Assembly: GCA_023659785.1 (NCBI GenBank)
Contig: JAGXOR010000057.1
Span: 1 to 7,765, forward strand
Length of the DNA stretch: 7,765 bases
DNA from: Methanomicrobia archaeon LH_S13
GTDB lineage: Archaea > Halobacteriota > Syntropharchaeia > Alkanophagales > Methanospirareceae
Direction: 5' to 3'
This document shows positions 4,776 to 7,765 of the stretch, in pieces (position 1 is the first letter of the stretch; each line of letters starts with the position of its first letter). Below the pieces are notes generated by a model that saw only the letters and a program-made list of their open reading frames with translations, made no database searches and had not been told where the DNA came from. Both the position numbers and the translations under genes were made by a program.

Positions 4776-7709
4776 ATGGGACGTGAAAATTTTATTAAAC
4801 CTGTCCAACTAAGATTTGGAACGAGCGGTCTCAGAGGTGTGGTTGAGAGCATGACAGACATGGAATGCTATATAAACACTCGTGGCTTTATTGATTATCT
4901 TATTGGAATTGGAGATATCAAATCAGGTGATACCATATATATTGCTGGTGACCTCAGGTTTTCAACTGAGCGAATCATGATTGCAGTAGCAAAAGGGATT
5001 GAGGATTCAGGCAGTAAGGCAGAGAACTGTGGCAGAATTTCTTCTCCCGCATTAGCATACTATGCCATGCAAAAGGGTAAAGCCAGCATTATGATTACTG
5101 GAAGCCACATCCCAGAGGACAGAAATGGCATTAAATATAACAAAAGGGAAGGAGAAGTCTTAAAGTCTGATGAGCCAGGCATTCTTACTCATGTAGCTAA
5201 GATAAGAAGAGAAGAATATGCCAAAACAGACGAAGAGACGCTATTTAATGAAAAGGGCATGTTTAAAAAGCCAATCTCCTTAGGCCCAGTCAATTCCGAA
5301 CCAAGGAAGTTTTACATTGACCGCTACTTACATGTATTCTCAAAAGATTCTCACGACCTAAAAGGAAATAAAATTGTCTTCTACCAGCACTCCGCGGTGG
5401 GAAGGGATACAGCAGTAGAGATATTGGAAGGATTAGGTGCACAGGTTATCCCCGTTGGCAGGAGTGATACATTCATCCCGGTGGATACAGAGGCAATAAG
5501 AGAAGAAGACCTTGAATTAGTAAAGAATTGGGCAGAGAAAAACCATCCTTTTGCCGTTCTCTCAACAGACGGAGATTCAGATAGACCCTGGCTATCAGAC
5601 GAGAATGGAAGGTTCTTAAGAGGGGATATGTTAGGAATTTTAGCAGCCAAATATCTCGGTGCTGATTTTGCTGCCGTTCCTGTAAGCTCAAGTGATGCTG
5701 TTGATACAGAATTAAAGGAAAAGCTTAAGTTAACGAAGACCAGGATAGGCTCACCGCATGTAATTAAAGCAATGCTGGATGCTGTTGATAACGGATTCGA
5801 GCGAGTGGTCGGTTGGGAAGTAAATGGAGGATTCCTTACCCAGACTGACTTTCAAATCAATGAAAATACATTAAAAGCACTTCCCACAAGAGATTCTATT
5901 CTACCTTTAATCTGTGCTTTACTTTTAGCCATTAAGGAGAAAAAGACACTGTCACAGCTAATTGATTCTCTACCTGAGCGATTCACCCAGGCTGACCGGA
6001 TAAGGTTCCCTATCGGGATGCAGGAGTTTAGAAAGCTGAGCGGGAAAATCATCGAAAGCATTTCTCCCGGGGATAAAAACATAGACCAGGCATATTTTGA
6101 TGACCGGGTAACAATTATCAACAAGGAGAGAGAAGAGAAGGTGCTTTCTAAAGAAGAATTACCCTTAGCAAAAGAGCTGCTAATGAAGAAAAAACAACTT
6201 GAGCTGATTTACTTTCATTCACTCGGGTTTAAACCCATCTTCGGGATGATATTTACTGATGGAGCGCGGATAATCTTTAAAAACAAAGACGTTATCCACC
6301 TCAGACCTTCAGGCAATGCGCCTGAGTTTAGATGCTATTCCAATGCAAATACTCAGGAGAGAGCAGATGAGATTGTAAACCTGGGAATAAAGGAGATCAT
6401 ACCAAAGATGGCATGGCCGGAAGAAGCAGTCAAAAGCTTCTTAAGAAATCCTTCCTTTATTGATATTAAACCTCAGATTGCTGATTATAACTGGGGTGGG
6501 AAGGGTAAAGAAGCATTTATACCAAATTTCCTGGGAATAACCGATTGGAACAGATTTGCTGCGGAAGCCTGGTATGGTTCTCATCCTAAATTACCCAGCC
6601 TAATTGAACCCCTATTGCTGCCTTTAAATGAATTCATTGGCTACAATGATGAAATAGCCATAGCGATATTAGGAGAACGGATATTTAGAATTTTTGCATA
6701 CCGCAGAACGCTTCCCATAATGTTTAAGGTTTTGGACGCTCAAAAGCCGCTGTCTATCCAGGTACATCCATGGGGAGGTTTGGCAGCAATACTTAATATA
6801 TTGGATTCCGAGAACTATCCAGATGCAAATCTCAAGATTGAAGTTCAGTTTGCCATAGATAAGGAAGGGATGACCGGGTTAAATGGATTTAAACCGTTTG
6901 AGGAACTAAAAAGGGATGTGCCGGGATTTGAGCAAAGGTATAATGAAGTATCGAAAAGAACGGAAGGTAAAAAGGATAAATTGCTCAGTAGTTATGAATA
7001 TCTTTTCGATTTAGACGAATTTATTGAGGCGTATTTAAGAACTCGTGGACTTACAGTAAGCAGGGAGATTAAAGAGGAACTGATTAACCAGTATGCAGAA
7101 GAGTTTAATGCGTTTATGGAAGATAAACGTAATAAATGGACATTTGAAGAATCTTTTTTGATGGTAGATTTTGCCCACGCATTAAGTAAACCCGAGGAAG
7201 AAAGGGAAGAAATCATAGATAAATACCTTAATAGGATTTATTTAAAAGAAGGCCAAGGTATTCTGAACCCTACTGACCATCCGCATTCAAATATAAGGGG
7301 GAAATTTATAGAACTAATGAGTTCAGGTGATGACACAATAAGAGGAGGAAAGACCACCAAATTAGTAGATATTACTGCTCTCTTAGCTTCTCTTTCTTTT
7401 AAGTATGTAAAACCAGAAGTCCTAAAAGCACAACCAACAGAGAATGCTCACATAGAGAGCTTAATTAGCATCCCGGGATTATTTAACTTACAGTCAATCA
7501 GGCTGAATAAGAGAGATAAAGTGGAAGAAAAGGTTAAAGATGAATTTCGCATGTTAATCGTAATGAAAGGTACAATTAAAGTTCAAGCTCCAAATGGTGC
7601 TGTTTCCACTCGCACTCAAGGCGAAGCCACCATCTTTCCTGCTATACTCAAATCGTACTCTATTACTTCTCTTGAACCCGAAACAGAAGTTATGCGTGTT
7701 TTTGTTTAA
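4776..7709 (+). CDS. Fused phosphomannomutase/phosphoglucomutase and type I mannose-6-phosphate isomerase
   Basis: One uninterrupted 977-residue ORF with two enzymes. Residues about 11-545 are an alpha-D-phosphohexomutase: RFGTSGLRG (13-21), the active serine Ser110 in TGSHIPEDRNG (108-118), metal-binding DGDSDRP (265-271), the sugar loop GWEVNGGF (346-353) and phosphate-binding RPSGNAPEFR (510-519). The TGSHIP/GWEVNGG variant resembles ExoC-type phosphomannomutases. Residues about 563-977 are a type I PMI: YNWGGKG (571-577), AEAWYGSHPKLPS (596-608), MFKVLDAQKPLSIQVHP (649-665) with likely zinc ligands Gln662 and His664, Glu689, His837 in HPHSN, and ELMSSGDDTIRGGKTTK (846-862) with Arg856, ending in a cupin-like region. 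The likely path is fructose-6-phosphate to mannose-6-phosphate to mannose-1-phosphate, feeding GDP-mannose or glycan synthesis; glucose phosphates may also serve the mutase. HPWGG stands where HPDK is usual, and about 100 residues (720-830) look divergent. Only GAGTAGAT separates it from the aldolase, with no Shine-Dalgarno, suggesting coupling. Both domains appear catalytically complete. Confidence 0.92.
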   Translation: MGRENFIKPVQLRFGTSGLRGVVESMTDMECYINTRGFIDYLIGIGDIKSGDTIYIAGDLRFSTERIMIAVAKGIEDSGSKAENCGRISSPALAYYAMQKGKASIMITGSHIPEDRNGIKYNKREGEVLKSDEPGILTHVAKIRREEYAKTDEETLFNEKGMFKKPISLGPVNSEPRKFYIDRYLHVFSKDSHDLKGNKIVFYQHSAVGRDTAVEILEGLGAQVIPVGRSDTFIPVDTEAIREEDLELVKNWAEKNHPFAVLSTDGDSDRPWLSDENGRFLRGDMLGILAAKYLGADFAAVPVSSSDAVDTELKEKLKLTKTRIGSPHVIKAMLDAVDNGFERVVGWEVNGGFLTQTDFQINENTLKALPTRDSILPLICALLLAIKEKKTLSQLIDSLPERFTQADRIRFPIGMQEFRKLSGKIIESISPGDKNIDQAYFDDRVTIINKEREEKVLSKEELPLAKELLMKKKQLELIYFHSLGFKPIFGMIFTDGARIIFKNKDVIHLRPSGNAPEFRCYSNANTQERADEIVNLGIKEIIPKMAWPEEAVKSFLRNPSFIDIKPQIADYNWGGKGKEAFIPNFLGITDWNRFAAEAWYGSHPKLPSLIEPLLLPLNEFIGYNDEIAIAILGERIFRIFAYRRTLPIMFKVLDAQKPLSIQVHPWGGLAAILNILDSENYPDANLKIEVQFAIDKEGMTGLNGFKPFEELKRDVPGFEQRYNEVSKRTEGKKDKLLSSYEYLFDLDEFIEAYLRTRGLTVSREIKEELINQYAEEFNAFMEDKRNKWTFEESFLMVDFAHALSKPEEEREEIIDKYLNRIYLKEGQGILNPTDHPHSNIRGKFIELMSSGDDTIRGGKTTKLVDITALLASLSFKYVKPEVLKAQPTENAHIESLISIPGLFNLQSIRLNKRDKVEEKVKDEFRMLIVMKGTIKVQAPNGAVSTRTQGEATIFPAILKSYSITSLEPETEVMRVFV

Positions 7710-7716
7710 TAATATG

Positions 7717-7748
7717 ATGACAAAATATGAACTTTTTGTCCATTTTTC
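7717..7748 (+). terminator. Probable stem-loop terminator after the fusion gene
   Basis: GACAAAA (7719-7725) and TTTTGTC (7734-7740) are exact reverse complements around an 8-nt loop. The stem can extend by AT pairs (ATG/CAT) with one bulged C. CATTTTTC follows immediately, giving a T-run at 7743-7747. It begins 8-10 nt after the stop at 7707-7709, in the usual place for a terminator ending the aldolase-fusion transcript. The stem is A-T rich and weak, but a T-rich tract alone would terminate in archaea. Confidence 0.55.
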
Positions 7749-7765
7749 TATTATTTGATAGTATT

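Noticed and set aside
5381..5691. Minus-strand ORFs within the mutase domain
   Set aside because: They lie opposite conserved catalytic motifs of the fusion protein and show no recognisable domains.
6300..6500. Possibility that the mutase-isomerase fusion is an assembly artefact joining two genes
   Set aside because: The frame runs through the junction with a natural interdomain linker, no internal stop or ribosome-binding site appears, and base composition looks continuous.
7714..7758. Short ORF (ATG ATG ... TGA) after the fusion gene
   Set aside because: Only 14 codons long and it coincides with the terminator stem-loop.

Overview
The window holds five substantial protein genes, all on the + strand, plus short intergenic stretches. 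Four act on sugar phosphates: an ATP-type 6-phosphofructokinase (271-1233), a ROK-family sugar kinase (1286-2365), a class I DhnA-type fructose-bisphosphate aldolase (3847-4767), and a 977-residue fusion of a phosphohexomutase with a type I mannose-6-phosphate isomerase (4776-7709). The fifth (2497-3627) is an FAD/NAD(P) oxidoreductase resembling type II NADH dehydrogenases.

Layout: 1-270 is a leader with a possible archaeal-type TATA element and a small unassigned ORF (127-267) that ends 3 nt before pfkA. pfkA and the ROK gene are close and probably co-transcribed. The ROK reading frame seems to continue upstream of its first ATG into a well-formed N-terminus if one G of a GGG run is removed, which suggests an indel or frameshift. 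The 130 nt before the oxidoreductase carry what looks like the degraded end of another protein gene. The 219 nt between the oxidoreductase and the aldolase carry an inverted and tandem repeat built on the unit GTGTAAATCT, followed by a TATA-like box and a strong Shine-Dalgarno site. Aldolase and fusion are 8 nt apart and probably form one transcript, ending at a likely stem-loop and T-run terminator at the right edge.

Together the genes would phosphorylate a hexose (ROK), phosphorylate fructose-6-phosphate (PfkA), cleave or form fructose-1,6-bisphosphate (aldolase), and divert fructose-6-phosphate through mannose-6-phosphate to mannose-1-phosphate (fusion) for glycan precursors. The oxidoreductase could reoxidise NADH, but that link is only positional.

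Organism: undecided. TATA-like boxes at spacings that fit archaeal promoters and the DhnA-type aldolase would suit an archaeon. ATP-type PfkA and a ROK protein that resembles, from memory, Bacteroidetes-type ROK sequences are bacterial in character. An uncultured anaerobic archaeon with acquired bacterial sugar genes, or a candidate-phylum bacterium, both fit. No RNA gene, CRISPR array, transposase or complete mobile element was seen.
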